Positions 24,161-36,035 of a stretch of 64,000 nt of DNA are shown here, piece by piece. This DNA comes from Melieria omissa (Eukaryota; Arthropoda; Insecta; Diptera; Ulidiidae). Every line of letters begins with the position of its first letter. Position 1 is the first letter of the stretch. Location: the NCBI GenBank assembly GCA_963971225.1, contig OZ020267.1, forward strand, positions 9,017,574-9,081,573, in the 5' to 3' direction. A program made the position numbers and the translations under genes. A model generated the notes under the pieces. The model was not told the origin of the DNA and made no database searches. It saw only the letters and a program-made list of their open reading frames with translations.

Positions 24161-26374
24161 ACCCATAAAAAAAATCTGAAAAACTGGATTGCCTGATTGT
24201 AGGTTTAGGGTGTAAATGAGCCGTTCAAGACCAAATGAATCATTGTTACTTTTCGTGTGCTAAGCGTTTCCGGTGTTCTTCGGTCGGCCCAATTTTATGC
24301 CAGGTGAGCACACGCGCAGCCCTGCTCAAGTTTGCTTGAGAAGGACATGAGGAGAACAGAGTGCGAAGGTCAACCTGCACGAACGGTCAGTGTAAGATAA
24401 GCAACGTAGAGAAAAAACCACTCGAAGTAGTGGAAAAACGTAGGCAGACGGAAGTGGCAGTGACGTGCCGGAGGTCAGTGAGGTTGGCGCCATTTGCTCG
24501 CACTTGATTGCGTTCCTTTACTAAGACTTATTGTTGTTGTTCCTGTAATGTGTGTATCGAATTTATTTTTGAGGAGGGAGGGGGGGTTTTCACAAACCAC
24601 ATCCGTTCAATATCGTCCACTTCCGCGTCTCCTTATTGCTTTGGCGTTGCTGTTGTTGTTGTGGTTGTTGCATATTTATTTTAGTTCATAGTTTTCGGTT
24701 CTTATCGCAACCGCAGACGCATGAAAACTTCATCAGCGAAAGTAGCTTTTTAGGGCTTGTCTGCGCTCGCTGCACAAATTCACATTTTACGGCACTTTCA
24801 ATAAACATAAAACACGCGCGGAAGAATATTTGCCAACGTCAACATTTTGCGTCCTCCCTCTTTCGTGCCAAATCGTTGGCTCGCTGTTGGTTTGCACTTC
24901 CTAAAAACCAAAAAAGTATAAAAAAAAATAAATGCTGAAAATGATTTTCGCTCGGCACTGCTGTCTGGCGTAAAAAATTGACTATCATTAGTCTGTTTTA
25001 GTGTTGTTGTTGGCTGTAAAAATGTTTCGTCTCACTTCAATTATAAAGCGTGCGTCTTGCTCTATCGCCGCAGTAACGAGTCCTTTTTTAAATTTATTTT
25101 TTTTTTTGGCAAAGTATCTGCGGCCAGGATCCACTTAAGCGCGCCAACTTTTAGCAGCATTGAAAAGTGCCTCCACTTTCGTTGCCTTCTCTCTGCTTCG
25201 ACATTGCAGCTGCGTTAATTTTTTACTCCTTTTTTATTTCGCTCGACAGCACCGACAACAATTAAGTGTTGATGTTTAACAATTTTTTTCTCGCACTCTT
25301 GTCTTGTTTTTTCCGCTTTTTTGCACCACACACTTCCGTTTTTGTGCTGGCAACTTTTTCTTTACTTTATTTATTTTTTTAATTTTTTATTGCCACGTTT
25401 TGTTGCACACTTCTTTTGGCTGTGGGTGCGCCAGCTGCAACTTTATTAAAGTTGTACTCAATGTTGTGTTGTTGTTGTAATGTCAGTTGCAGCTTTTTAT
25501 TGATATTGGCTGCACTTGGCGTTGGTTTTGTTGTTGTTTGTTGTCGTTGTTGCTTCAGCATCCGTAATCTGTGCAGTCAAGTCGCCAAGTTGCAAGTTTG
25601 CCGTCACTGCTGCACACAATTAGTTCATTTCAATTCTTTGCCAACTAATTCGCACAACTGGCAGCCGTGTGCCACACTGAACGTCTAATTGGACGTGTAG
25701 ATTTCTCCGGAGATTTTAATTGTTTGTGTTTTACAGCACGGAAAATGTGAAAAGTTTTTCCACGCTGCAGTCGCGCAGTGCAGTGCAGTGCAGCGAGTGC
25801 GCGTTGTTGCGGAAATTTGTCGAAGTTTAATGACAGCTTTTTCTATTCGTAGCCAAAGTTAATGAAACAACTTGTCTGCGTGCGGAAATTTAAGTTTTCT
25901 TTAATAGATTTTGTTGTCGATGCTCTTAAAAAGAAAAATGTATGTTTTACATTTGAGTTTTTCTGGTGTTTGGGTGAAAATATATGAAAGAGGAGAAAGG
26001 ACTTCATTGATATTCCAATAGATGGCTTTAGTAATCTAGCGGCTGAGTTACTCAAGATGGCAATAGAAAGATAAGATTTTACTTTAGCAAATATTCTCAG
26101 ACAGTTTTGTGATTGCTTGGCTCAGTTTTGTTTGAGTGCGCTTCAAAAATGGAAACCAGCCAAGGAAAATACGTCTTATTTTCAATCTTACAGTTTTTGA
26201 ATTTTCCAATGCGCGATAAAGGCGAAAACTCAAGGAAAGCGGCTGAAAATGTGAAGATTTTTTAGGGATTTGATTGTAATAATGTTGTTGGACATTCATG
26301 TGATAGTTTTGTTGCCAAAGATGCATAAAGGTTTGGAATGATAATTGTTGAAAATTTTCTTAAAAACATGGAAA
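24161..26374. other. Intron, no gene recognised
   Basis: A GC-richer patch at 24280-24500 and a GCAGTGCAGTGCAGTGCAG stretch near 25777 stand out. No exon or transposon was recognised. Confidence 0.45.
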
Positions 26375-26835
26375 TAGTTAAGTCCGACCGTCATGTAAGC
26401 ACTGTTCCGCTTGTCCAGAAGGTAATCATTGCTTTGCATTGGCAGAAGCTTCAAAAACTCTTTTAAAAAAAGAGAATCTCAATGTTTGAGTGCCTCAGAC
26501 CAGATTTCCAGCTGCAAATCGTTGCTGAGTCCCAACCACATTAAAAAATTTCTGACATGAGTGGTGACTAATGATGAAAAGTAGATCACTTACAAGAACA
26601 TCAAGTAAAAATGTTCGTAATGGAATCGCGTTTAGTCAGCGAAAAGTCTGGCTAAGCCAGGACTGATGGTCAGGAAGGATTTGGTTTTTTTTTGGTGGTC
26701 TGGATTTGTAGGGAATCATCTATTATGAGCTGCTTTTCTTCAAAATGCCAGTAACTTGTAGAACAAATCAGTGTATTTTTATATAATTTTGACTAAAGCT
26801 ATTGAAAGCTTTGAGCTTTGAAAGCTCTCTGACAA
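26375..26835 (+). pseudogene. Very old mariner transposase relic
   Basis: Fragments of a mariner transposase can be read through many stops and frameshifts: SDRHVST-like at the left, a region like LLSPNHIKKFLT, then VVTNDEK (26561-26581) matching the VTGDEK catalytic box, LAKPGLMVRK, and FFWWSG-like for the CIWWD strand. It belongs to the same subfamily as the relic at 42680-43560. The 3' half is missing, and a second mariner begins immediately after, at 26840. Confidence 0.6.
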
Positions 26836-26839
26836 AATA

Positions 26840-27887
26840 CACAGTCTAACAATTATGTATTAATACTCGAACCATATCTCAGCAATCAAAATTGCATGAC
26901 ATTTGGTTGACATTTAATATTTATTAAAATTCATTTTGCAAAACACGTTTTTGTTTGATGTTGAAATTTGAGCAAAAATTAATGAGAGTCAGTCATTCTA
27001 CAGACATCGTTGCAGCAGCAGAAAATGATCCGAGGAAATGAAATGAATGATCTGAATGAATGAATGAATGATCAACCTTCCTCTACTAACTGTCAAAATT
27101 GCATGACATTTGTTGACATTTAATATTTATTAAAATTCATTTTGCAAAACACGTTTTCGTTTGATGTTGAAATGTGATCAATGATTAATGAGAGTCAGTC
27201 ATTCTACAGACATCGTTGCAGCAGCAGATAATGATCTGATGAAATGAAATGAATGATCTGAATGAAATTAAATGATCTAAAACTTCTTGAAAACAATTGT
27301 TACGGGTGATGGAACATGGTGTTTCCAATACGATCCAGAAACCAAGCGTCAAAGTGTGGAATGGAAATCAAAAAACTCACCACAAGCCAAAAAAACACGA
27401 AAAGTTCCATCACAATTCAAAACAATGTTCATCACATTCTTCCATAGCAAAGCAATTATCCACAAAGAATTTGTTCCAACTGGTTAAACAGTTACTGCCG
27501 CATATTACCTCGAAGTTTTGAAGCGTTTGATGGCCAGAATCCGTCATATTCGACCAGAGTACCGCGATCCAAAAAGTTGGTCTCTGTTGCACGATAATGC
27601 ACCGAGTCACACAGCACTCATTATTCGTCAATTTTTGGCTCGGAATCAGGTCTGTGTGTTGAATCATGCGCCTTATTCAACTGATTTGGTACCGTGCGAC
27701 TTCTCTTTGTTCCCGAAACTGAAATTGAAGTTGAAACGATGCTTTTTTGATGACATTCAGACCATGCAACGGGCTTCGACGAGGGCACTGGTAGAAATTC
27801 CGAAAAATGAATCAGGAGGAGAATATTGTGAATAAATATAACGAAAAATTACCAGATATCGTCTTAATACATAATTGTTGGACTGTG
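26840..27887 (+). mobile_element. mariner element with internal rearrangement
   Basis: Terminal inverted repeats of about 27 bp (CACAGTCTAACAATTATG at the left, its near-complement at the right) are flanked by TA at 26838-26839 and 27888-27889. Length is 1048 bp. The 5' half of the gene is replaced by a direct duplication: about 160 bp from 26886 is repeated from 27093 (ATTGCATGACATTTG, TCATTCTACAGACATCG). The catalytic half of the transposase survives at 27287-27835. Confidence 0.85.
27287..27835 (+). pseudogene. mariner transposase, catalytic half only
   Basis: The frame starts with IVTGDGTWCFQYDPETKRQ, where the usual VTGDETW box has GDG, continues to a stop after HKEFVPTG at 27487, and resumes in another frame with YYLEVLKRLMARIRHIRPEY. 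The second and third catalytic aspartates are in LLHDNAPSH and PCDFSLFPKLK, 34 residues apart. The N-terminal DNA-binding part is absent and the C-terminus is cut short. This is a dead mariner of a family different from the copies at 1.6 and 41.4 kb. Confidence 0.85.
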
Positions 27888-27913
27888 TAATAAACTTCGT
27901 TTTACCTTCTTAA

Positions 27914-28162
27914 CCCTAATTCCCAGAAGTGAGCCTCACAGTCACACTAAAGAATTCAAATGGTGATGAATCCAAAAGGTTTTCTATTCCATTATTTTAT
28001 GTAATCCTCTAATAGAATGTTGGAACTAAATTGCATTTATAAATTAAACAGTTTAGACAATTTTTGTCCTTTTTAAACAGATTTTTTCAGTAATTTAGCT
28101 CATATAAGCCTGACAGTCTCACTTCTGGGTTTACGTTACTTTTAAAGTTCTGGGAATTAGGG
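27914..28162. mobile_element. piggyBac-like MITE, 249 bp
   Basis: Ends CCCTAATTCCCAGAA and TTCTGGGAATTAGGG are perfect 15-bp inverted repeats, flanked by TTAA at 27910-27913 and 28163-28166. TTAA target sites and CCCTA termini are hallmarks of piggyBac elements. Near both ends are sub-terminal copies of GAAGTGAG and its complement. No coding capacity. Confidence 0.8.
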
Positions 28163-28170
28163 TTAAGTAA

Positions 28171-28314
28171 AAACTCAAATAAACAAAAACACGCCTAAAA
28201 GTATACCACATTTTTTGTGCTCTAAAGCTCTATAATAGTATAGAGCACACTTGCCACTTAGAGCACAAAAAATGTGGTATACTTTTAGGCTTGTTTTCAT
28301 TGGTATTTGAGTTT
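28171..28314. repeat. Foldback hairpin carrying two Su(Hw)-like motifs
   Basis: The arms run from AAACTCAAAT at 28171 to ATTTGAGTTT ending at 28314. The inner parts are almost perfect complements: GCCTAAAAGTATACC (28193-28207) with GGTATACTTTTAGGC (28276-28290), and CACATTTTTTGTGCTCTAA with its complement. The loop contains a near-palindrome, GCTCTATAATAGTATAGAGC (28227-28246). It starts 5 bp after the TTAA of the piggyBac-like MITE. No terminal duplication was identified. Confidence 0.75.
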
Positions 28315-28999
28315 TTGCCTTATCGCTACCATGTTAATTTAATTTTTGAATTTGTTGCACACAACAAAATCCAAATCTGCATTAATTTAATCAGTATTAT
28401 TCGATTTAATTCATTTGCCAGTGTGCTGCGTTGTTTGTTTGTAACTTCCACACACCCACACTGTCGCACTTCGTTTGCCGCTGAGCACATCTTATTAAAC
28501 GTAATTAAAATCAGCACCGTCACCATTGCTGCCCGCCGCCCGCAAACAACTTCCGTCGACGACATGCTATGGTTGGCGGTCTGGCTGGCAGCGTAGCCCA
28601 ACAACTTTTGCCTTCCGCAATTAATTAATACGCCGTCGCCATTGCGTTGCGTTCAGATTTCACTTCATGTGCCAAGTCGCTCAAGACGGTGCGTGCGTCG
28701 TTTGAGCTTTAACTGGTTTGGGGAGAGGGCGGTGAGAGCGTGGCGGACATCTACTCCTACCTCCTACCTTCCGTCATCTATATCCTGTTTGTAGTTTGAG
28801 TTTGATGTCTTTTCTACATAAATTGAGTTAATTAAAGTTAACATTCTGCAGGTGCTACAAATGGCATTTCCCCAGCAATGCCGAGACAAGCAAAACGACG
28901 GTAATGAATGCGCCAAGTGAACGTTAATGAATAGCATGAAATTTGAATATTTGTCCGACGCCTTAAAGACTCCAAACGAATAAGTAGTCGAATATTTTT
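28315..28999. other. Intron, no gene recognised
   Basis: Unique sequence between the foldback hairpin and the T-rich repeat; nothing specific. Confidence 0.5.
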
Positions 29000-30660
29000 G
29001 TTGCTTTATTTTTAATGCGTTTTATTTGTATTTGTATTTTAATTGCATACAATGTTGATTTTATTTTGTGATTTTAATTTCAATTTAATTTTGTATTTTA
29101 TGAAAATTGTAATTAAGTTGAATTGAATTTCAATTTCAGTGAATTCCTTATTTTTATTCAATGTTGATTTTGTTTTTTTTTTAATTTATTTCAAATTTTA
29201 TTTGTTACATTAAATTTAAATTCATATTTTTTATTTAATTTCGGATTTTTTGTTGGAAATTTTTGTTTAATTTGAATTTGAATTTTAATAGAATTTTAAT
29301 GCCATTGAATTTTATATTTTTTTCTTTGTTGATTTTGGTTTTTTTTTAATTTATTTCCAAATTTATTTTTTACATTAAATTTAAATTCAAAATTCATAAT
29401 TTTAATTGAATCTTGCACTTTGTTTTTAAATTAATGTTTAATTTGAATTTCAATTGAATTTTAATACCATCGATTTTTATATTTTTATTCTGATTTTGAT
29501 TTTTTTTCAAATTTATTTCAAATTTTATTTGTTACATTAAATTTAAATTCAAAATTCATAATTTAATTTTTAATTTTTAATTTTTTTTTGAAATTTGTGT
29601 TTAATTTTAATTTTATTTTGAATTTTAATTGAATTTTAATACCATTGATTTTTATATTTTTATTCTATGTTGATTTTGATTTTTTTTACAAATTTTTTTC
29701 AAATTTTATTTGTTACATTAAATTTAAATTCATAATTTTAATTTAAATTTAGATTATTCTTTTTTTAATTTGTGATTAATTTGAATTTTGAATTTTAATG
29801 CCATTGAATTTGATATTTTTATTCAATCAACATAGATTTTGATTTTTTCAAATTTTTTTCAAATTTTATTTGTTACATTAAATTTAAATTCGTAATTCAT
29901 AATTTTAATTTAATTTTGGATTTTTTTTTTTTGGAAATTTGTTTAATTGGAATTTTTAATTTTAATTGAATTTAAATTTTTTAATTTCAAATATTATTTT
30001 TTACATTAAATTTAAATTAAAAATTCATAATTCAATTTTTTTTAATTTAATTTTTAATTTTTTTTTGAAATTTGTGTTTAATTTTTAATTTTATTTGGAT
30101 TTTTAATTGAATTTTAATACCATCGATTTTTATATTTTTATTCTATGTTGATTTTGATTTTTTTTCAAATTTATTTCAAATTTTATTTGTTACATTAAAT
30201 TTAAATCTCATAATTTTAATAAACTTTCATCATTTTAATTTAATTTTGGATTATGTTTTTTTTTAATTTGTGATTAATTTGAATTTTGAATTTTAATGCC
30301 ATTGAATTTGATATTTTTATTCTATGTTGATTTTGGTTTTTTCAAATTTATTTCAAATTTAATTTGTTTCATTAAATTTAAATTCGTAATTCATATTTTT
30401 AATTTAATTTTTAATTTTTTTTTGGAAATTTGTGTTTAATTGGAATTTTGAATTTTAATGTCATTGAATTTTATATTTTTATTTTATGTTGATTTTTGTT
30501 TTTTAAATTCATAATTCATAATTTTTATTTAATTTTGTTTTAATTTGTTTAATTTGAATTTTGAATTTTACTTGAATTTTAATGCAATTTAATTTTATAT
30601 TTTTATTCTAAATATGTTGTTTTTGGTTTTTTCAAATTTATGTGAAAATTTATTTTTAAC
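29000..30660. repeat. T-rich degenerate tandem repeat, about 130-190 bp unit
   Basis: At least eight units share TTGTTACATTAAATTTAAAT, a poly-T run, AATTTGTGTTTAATTTGAAT and AATGCCATTGAATTTxATA. Landmarks recur near 29202, 29370, 29529, 29705, 29870, 30000, 30187 and 30364. Confidence 0.8.
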
Positions 30661-32759
30661 TTTAAATTCAGTTCAGTTTAACTTTTAATGTTATTTTATT
30701 AATGGAGTCACTCTTCAATATTGCTGAGAGCGAAGCATAAAAATGTTTACTTAAATAAATGCATTCGAAAAAGTATGCAAATTTAGTCAAACTTTTGTTT
30801 TCAATTAACTCAACTGTGCATTCTCTTTGTAGCGACAGCGGCCGCGTGCGACATTCAGTTGGCAAAAGTTTACAAAAGTAGAATTTTCACAGTGTGAGTG
30901 GAAACGTCAACAAACGTGCCTGCGCCTTTAGTGTTTTTCCCACGATTCCGCTGTTGGGCGCGCGCGCTCGTCCCGTCGGCCTCATTGAAACGCAAATTTA
31001 TGCAGTTGCGTTGCGATTTTTCCTCTTCTTTGACGCACAGGCAGCGCAAGTTGTTCGTTATTTTAAAGCTCATAAAAAAAGAGACAAACACAACAAACTC
31101 TACAACAAACTACAAAATTGTTAACAGCGTCACGTGGTCATGAAGCATGCTAATGAAAAGCCAACAACAACAAGAAGTCGTTTTGGTTTTTGTTCCAACG
31201 AATGAGACGAAATGTTTGCGGTTTTTCCAGCGTAATGTTTTTCCATGTACCACAACGCAGCGCAGCACAGTCATCACAAACAACACCGCAGGCCTCCCAT
31301 TATGAATGCGTATATCGTGGTTTGTGTGTGCGTGTGCACAGCCCTCACACACACACACACGCACACATGTGCGTATTCCGCATGCCTTAACCGTTGGGTG
31401 CCGAGCTTTTTATGGGTTTGACGCTGTCATTGAGTGGAGTTTTAATGCGCCTATGCCACCTACTGGCGTGTGTGTCTACGACAGGCAGCTATTTGTGTTG
31501 TTATTGTTTTGTTAAAAGGTGCTCAGTGGATGCTTGAGTTGGGCTTGCAGTGGTAAAGCCACAACATGTTAAAGCCACAAATGTTGTCTAGTTGTTTTTG
31601 TAGTTGTTTCTCTTTGTTGTTGCTATTCAAGTGTTGCTTTTAGTTTTTGCTTTAGTTCGCAAGCATTAGCGTACCCACTCTTAGCGCGGCCACCTTGGCG
31701 TATAAGCAACTCGAACGTTCCAATCATATGATGAAGAAATGTTACGTATACGCCAAGGCTGCTGTTAGTCATCTATTCGCTGTTGTTATGTTGTCGCCCG
31801 GCATGTGTTGTCATTTTGTAAATGTGACGCCGCAGGCTTGCTGGGCTGCTTTCCGGCTGCCGTTTCGTCTAACCATATTTTATAGTTCGGCACACGCTGT
31901 GAGATATTTGGGCTACGTTCGAAAGAAGCAGAAAGAGAGAGAGAGCCTCCGCTTATTTGATTAATTCTCTATGTTTGTACATGTGCATATGTATGTATTT
32001 CTATATTTGTTACATAAGTATTTGGTTATTTTTTCGTAATAGCCGATTTGCCTCTGTGGTCTTGGGTTGTGTTTTAATGAGCCTTCGGCTCTGCACGCCT
32101 CCTTTTCCGAGATTTTATATCTGGTTTTGTTTCCTTTGCAGCTCGTTGCTCTCTTCCCCTACCCAATTGTGGAAATGTGTAAATGTTGTATATTACAACA
32201 ACAATCATGGCAAGAATTTATGTTGGCCGAAATATCTTTGAAATATTCATTTTGCATTTTATTCGTAATGTGCCCGAAGGCAGTTTCAACGCACGTGCCC
32301 CCGCTTATGTGTAAGTGTGTGTGTGTTTGCGGGGCTGTGTGTGTGTGTGTGTGTGTGGGTTAGTGTCATTGTGTTGATTTATTGTCTTCCTGCTCGTTAT
32401 TACTTATACAAAGTGAAACATTTGCAGTACATAAATGTTTGACAGAAAATAAATTTCGCAAAGCTGTTGCTCCAATTTGGCTTTAATAGGGGATTACATT
32501 TTGTATTCTAGCATTAATAGAAATAATAAATGTTTGAAAATTGAAACATTGAAATTGAATAAAAATTGATGAAATTGAAAATTTGAATTTTAGACTTTTT
32601 TTAATTTTATTTCTCAGAAGTTTTGTTGTGCTTCTGAATTTCTACACAGAACTCATCTTACTTAAACAGAAAATAATTCACCCAGGGTGAGGACTTCAAA
32701 ATGTTTTATTTAAGGTTTGCTTTGGAACTCAAGTGAGTAGTTGGAAACGGCTACTTGAA
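30661..32759. other. Intron, no gene recognised
   Basis: Contains a 12-bp perfect inverted repeat, CCTTGGCGTATA (31692) with TATACGCCAAGG (31748), the second arm of which includes ATGTTACGTATACGCC, also found at 44.9 kb. A weak Su(Hw)-like AAAAAGTATGCAA lies at 30768-30780. Confidence 0.45.
32308..32360. repeat. (GT)n microsatellite
   Basis: Two GT runs separated by TTTGCGGGGCT. Similar runs lie at 8818-8850, 16078-16106, 20109-20128 and 33796-33812. Confidence 0.85.
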
Positions 32760-33220
32760 AGTGAAATCCATTTAGGCCATAATGGCCAATTGTGATAACA
32801 GAATCAATCGAACCTTAGTTCGCTTATTGCTCCAATTTGAGTTCTTTAGGAAGCCTAGTGGATTGTGATAAGATGTAAAAAGAGCTATCGGCTAGATTCC
32901 CTAGATTGTCGAAGAAGTAGTTACTGAGATGAGTCTTCCTTCGTACAGAAAATGCAGGACAAGAAGAAGGTGAAGAACGCAGAAGGTAAAGTGCGGTTTC
33001 TTTCTCTTCCTCGGCCATGCAGTTTCGACAGAACTCAGTAGAAAGCAAACCCTTCCTTCTTGTGAAGATGTCAATTACACATCAACCCGCCAAAACTCCA
33101 ATCGTAATTCTCATCTGTTCCCTTTTCAGTCAGAGAAGTTCCCTAGAACAACGAATGCTTTAGGTTGGCCTGTGATGCCTTCAGCTCATCTTAGTTTCGT
33201 TTCTTGTATGAAGCTTGTCA
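32760..33220 (-). mobile_element. Non-LTR retrotransposon 3' end (relic, family A)
   Basis: The minus-strand frame 33048-32824 reads LSTEFCRNCMAEEEKETALYLL, then VRRKTHLSNYFFDNLGNLADSS: a zinc-knuckle and C-terminus typical of jockey/I-type elements. The tail ending with AATTGTGATAACAGAATC and the upstream part (TTCAGCTCATCTTAG) match the relic at 17.8-18.3 kb, so both are 5'-truncated copies of one family. Confidence 0.6.
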
Positions 33221-34194
33221 GAACTCATGTAACTCAAAGCGATGCTAATCTGCTCGGTGTGAGAACCTCCAGCTGTCAGATTGCAGCCAGTCAGCGAGCG
33301 TTGGCCGACGCAGTATTCGCATTCAGTATTTGCACACGTATGACTGCCTTTTTGCTGCAAGGTGAAATTGCAATTTTCCCCCTGGCTGACGGTTATGATG
33401 TGCACGTCGATGCGCCAAATCTGTGGGATTTGTGCTGCCTGCACTCGTCTTCATATTTCTGTTCTTCTCTGTCTTTGTCTTCGTTTCCATATGCACATTC
33501 ACATAAAATCAAATTGTTTCGAAATTGTTGATAACACATTGCTCAGAGTTTTTTATTTTTAAGTTTTTTTGTTTGTGGCTCGTTATTGTTAGCGTCGGTT
33601 GCGTCAAACGTTGACAGCATAAAATTTCATGCTTGACATGCACGTAGTGCAATGCAGCAAACTGCACAACTTCCAGCTTGTCTTGCAATTTCATGTTTGC
33701 TTTTGTTTTTGTGAAATTACTTTTAAGCGCGTAATTGATTTGAAAGTTGCAGTTGATTAGGAAATGTCTGTATGCAAATCAGTGTTCTGTATGTCTGTGT
33801 GTGTGTGTGTCATGTGCTTTGCGAGGCGAAAAATTCTGAACGAATTCAATTGTGTCATAAATCAATGTGAAACTGTGCTGCTGTGAAATTTTGTGACGAA
33901 TGTAATGGAAAAATGTGTCACAAATTACCGACACAATTGCAACGAAAGGTTTAATAGTCGCACGTTTTATCTCAATTAGTAGTAGTTTGTTATCGTTATC
34001 GGAGACTTGAATGAAGCTGTGAGAATATTATTCTCACTAATGTTGACGATATAGATGGGAATAAATGATTTGATTGATGTTGTTTATGAATGCTTAGGTT
34101 GTTAAGGAAGGTAAGATATATCAGGAATAAAGTGGAAGACGACTGTACTGTGAGGGACTAAGGTGGAGCTTTCTGAAAGCTTTCAGAGTTGTTA
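33221..34194. other. Intron, no gene recognised
   Basis: A GT run lies near 33796; otherwise no feature. Confidence 0.5.
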
Positions 34195-36035
34195 GTCAGA
34201 GTTCGAGTTAGTTAGAGTTAGAGTTAGTTGGAGTCAGTGTTACTTACAATTCGATGTAGTTATAGTCAGTAAGTTCGACTTAATCAGAGTCAAAGTTAGT
34301 TAGAGTTCAACTTAATCAGAGTTAGAGTCAGTTAGAGTTAAAGTTCGAGTTAGTTAGAGTTCGATTTACAGTTATATGTAGTTAGAGGTAGAGTTTGTTA
34401 GAGTTAGACTTAACACATTAAAAGCGGGCCGGGTAAAATTACCCGTTGTGAAAACTGCTGCTTATAAGCGGGGCGGGTATTTTTACCTTTTGAATGTAGG
34501 CACTTTAAAAGCGGGAGACGGTATTTTTACCGGATTGGTTTTCATATAAAACTGAAAGTATTATTTCATATAATTATTTTAGTTTCATAAATTTCAAGTT
34601 TTATTTATTTTGGATCGCGCAATTTTTGCTTGTTTTGCAAGTAATGCCCGCTACGCAGCATAGTTTCATATACTAGGCTACCCGCTTAAAATGTGTTAAT
34701 AAGAGTTAGTCAAAGTTCGAGTTAGAGTTTGAGTTAATCAGAGTAAGAATTTGAGTTAGTTAGATTTAATTAAAGTTCGATTTAGTTAAAAATCGAGTTA
34801 CAGTTAGATGCACATAATTAGAATTAGAGCTTGTTAGAGTTAGAGTCAGAGTTAAAGCTAGGGTTGATAGAGTTCGAATTAGTTAGACTTAGACTTAATT
34901 AGAGTTAGTACAAATTAAAGTTAGTCAAAGTTCGAGTTAGTTAGAGTTCGCGTTAATCAGAGTTAGTATTAGTAAGAGTTTTAGTTAGTCAGATTTAATT
35001 AGATTTTGAGGTTGAGTAAGAGTTAATCCAAGGTAGAGTTAGTTAGTCTCATATTTAGTCAAATTTGGAGATAGTTAGAGTAAGTCAAGTTAGATTTCGA
35101 GTTAGTTAGAGTTCCATTTACCGTTAGATGTAACTAGAGTTTGTTAGAGTTAGTCAAATTAGAGTTCGAGTTAGTTAAAGCTAGTTAAAGTTAGAGTTAG
35201 TTAGAGTTATTCAAGTTAGAGTTAGAATTAGTTAGAGTTAGTCAAGTTAGAGTTCGAGTTAGTTAGAGCTAATCAAATTCAGAGTTAGTTAGAGTTCAAC
35301 TTAGTTAGAGTTCGAGTTAGCGTTCGAGTTAACTTAAGTTAACTAAAGCTAGAGCTAGGTAGAGATGGAGTTACTTACAGTTAGAAATAGTATTAGAAAT
35401 AGAATTAGTTAAAGCTAGAATTTGTTAAAGCTAGAATTAGTTAAAGTAAGAGGTAGTTACAGCTTGAGTTAGGGTTAGTTAAAGGTAGAGTTAGTTAGAG
35501 CTATAGTCCGAGTTCGAGTTAGTTAGAGTTCGAGTTAGCTAGAGCTAGAGTTATACCTAGTTAGAGTTAGTTAGAGTGAGAAATAGATCTAGAAATAGAA
35601 TTAGTTAAAAAAGTTACTTTAAGTTAGAGTTCGAGTTAGTTAGATTTCGAATTAGTAAAAGTTCGAATTAGTAAGCGACAGTTAGAGTTTGAGTTAGTTA
35701 AATAGTTCGTCGATAGAGTTCGTTAGAGTTAGCTACAATAAAAGTGTGAGTTCGAAAAAGAGTTAGATATACAGCTAATAGAGCTATTTCCAACTCTTAA
35801 TCTAAGAGTTAGAAATAAATTTAGTTAGAGTTAGAGTTAGTGTGACTTAGAGTCAGAGTTAGTTAGAGTTACTTGGACTTAGACTTACTTTGAGTTTTAG
35901 TTAATTAGAGTTAGAGTTAGAAATAGAGTTAGTTAAAGCTAGATTTAGTTAAAATAAGAGTTAATTAGAGTTACTCAAAGTTAGAAAACTAACTCAAAGT
36001 TAGTTAACTAACTAATAGTTAGTTAGTTCGTTACT
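34195..36035. repeat. Degenerate (AGTTAG)n / AGTTCGAGTT minisatellite
   Basis: More than 1.5 kb of AGTTAGAGTTAGAGTTCGAGTT variants. It is interrupted by the 282-bp piggyBac-like MITE at 34414-34695. Low copy-to-copy identity suggests an old array. Confidence 0.85.
34414..34695. mobile_element. piggyBac-like MITE, 282 bp
   Basis: The ends CACATTAAAAGCGGG and CCCGCTTAAAATGTG are inverted repeats with one mismatch, flanked by TTAA at 34410-34413 and 34696-34699. Inside, the GCGGGxxGGTATTTTTACC theme is repeated three times. It interrupts the AGTTAGAGTT minisatellite, so it is younger than that array. Confidence 0.75.

Noticed and set aside
24285..24306. ATGCCAG/GTGAGC as a second ratchet point
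   Set aside because: The upstream sequence is not a convincing pyrimidine tract and the donor is not GTAAGT.
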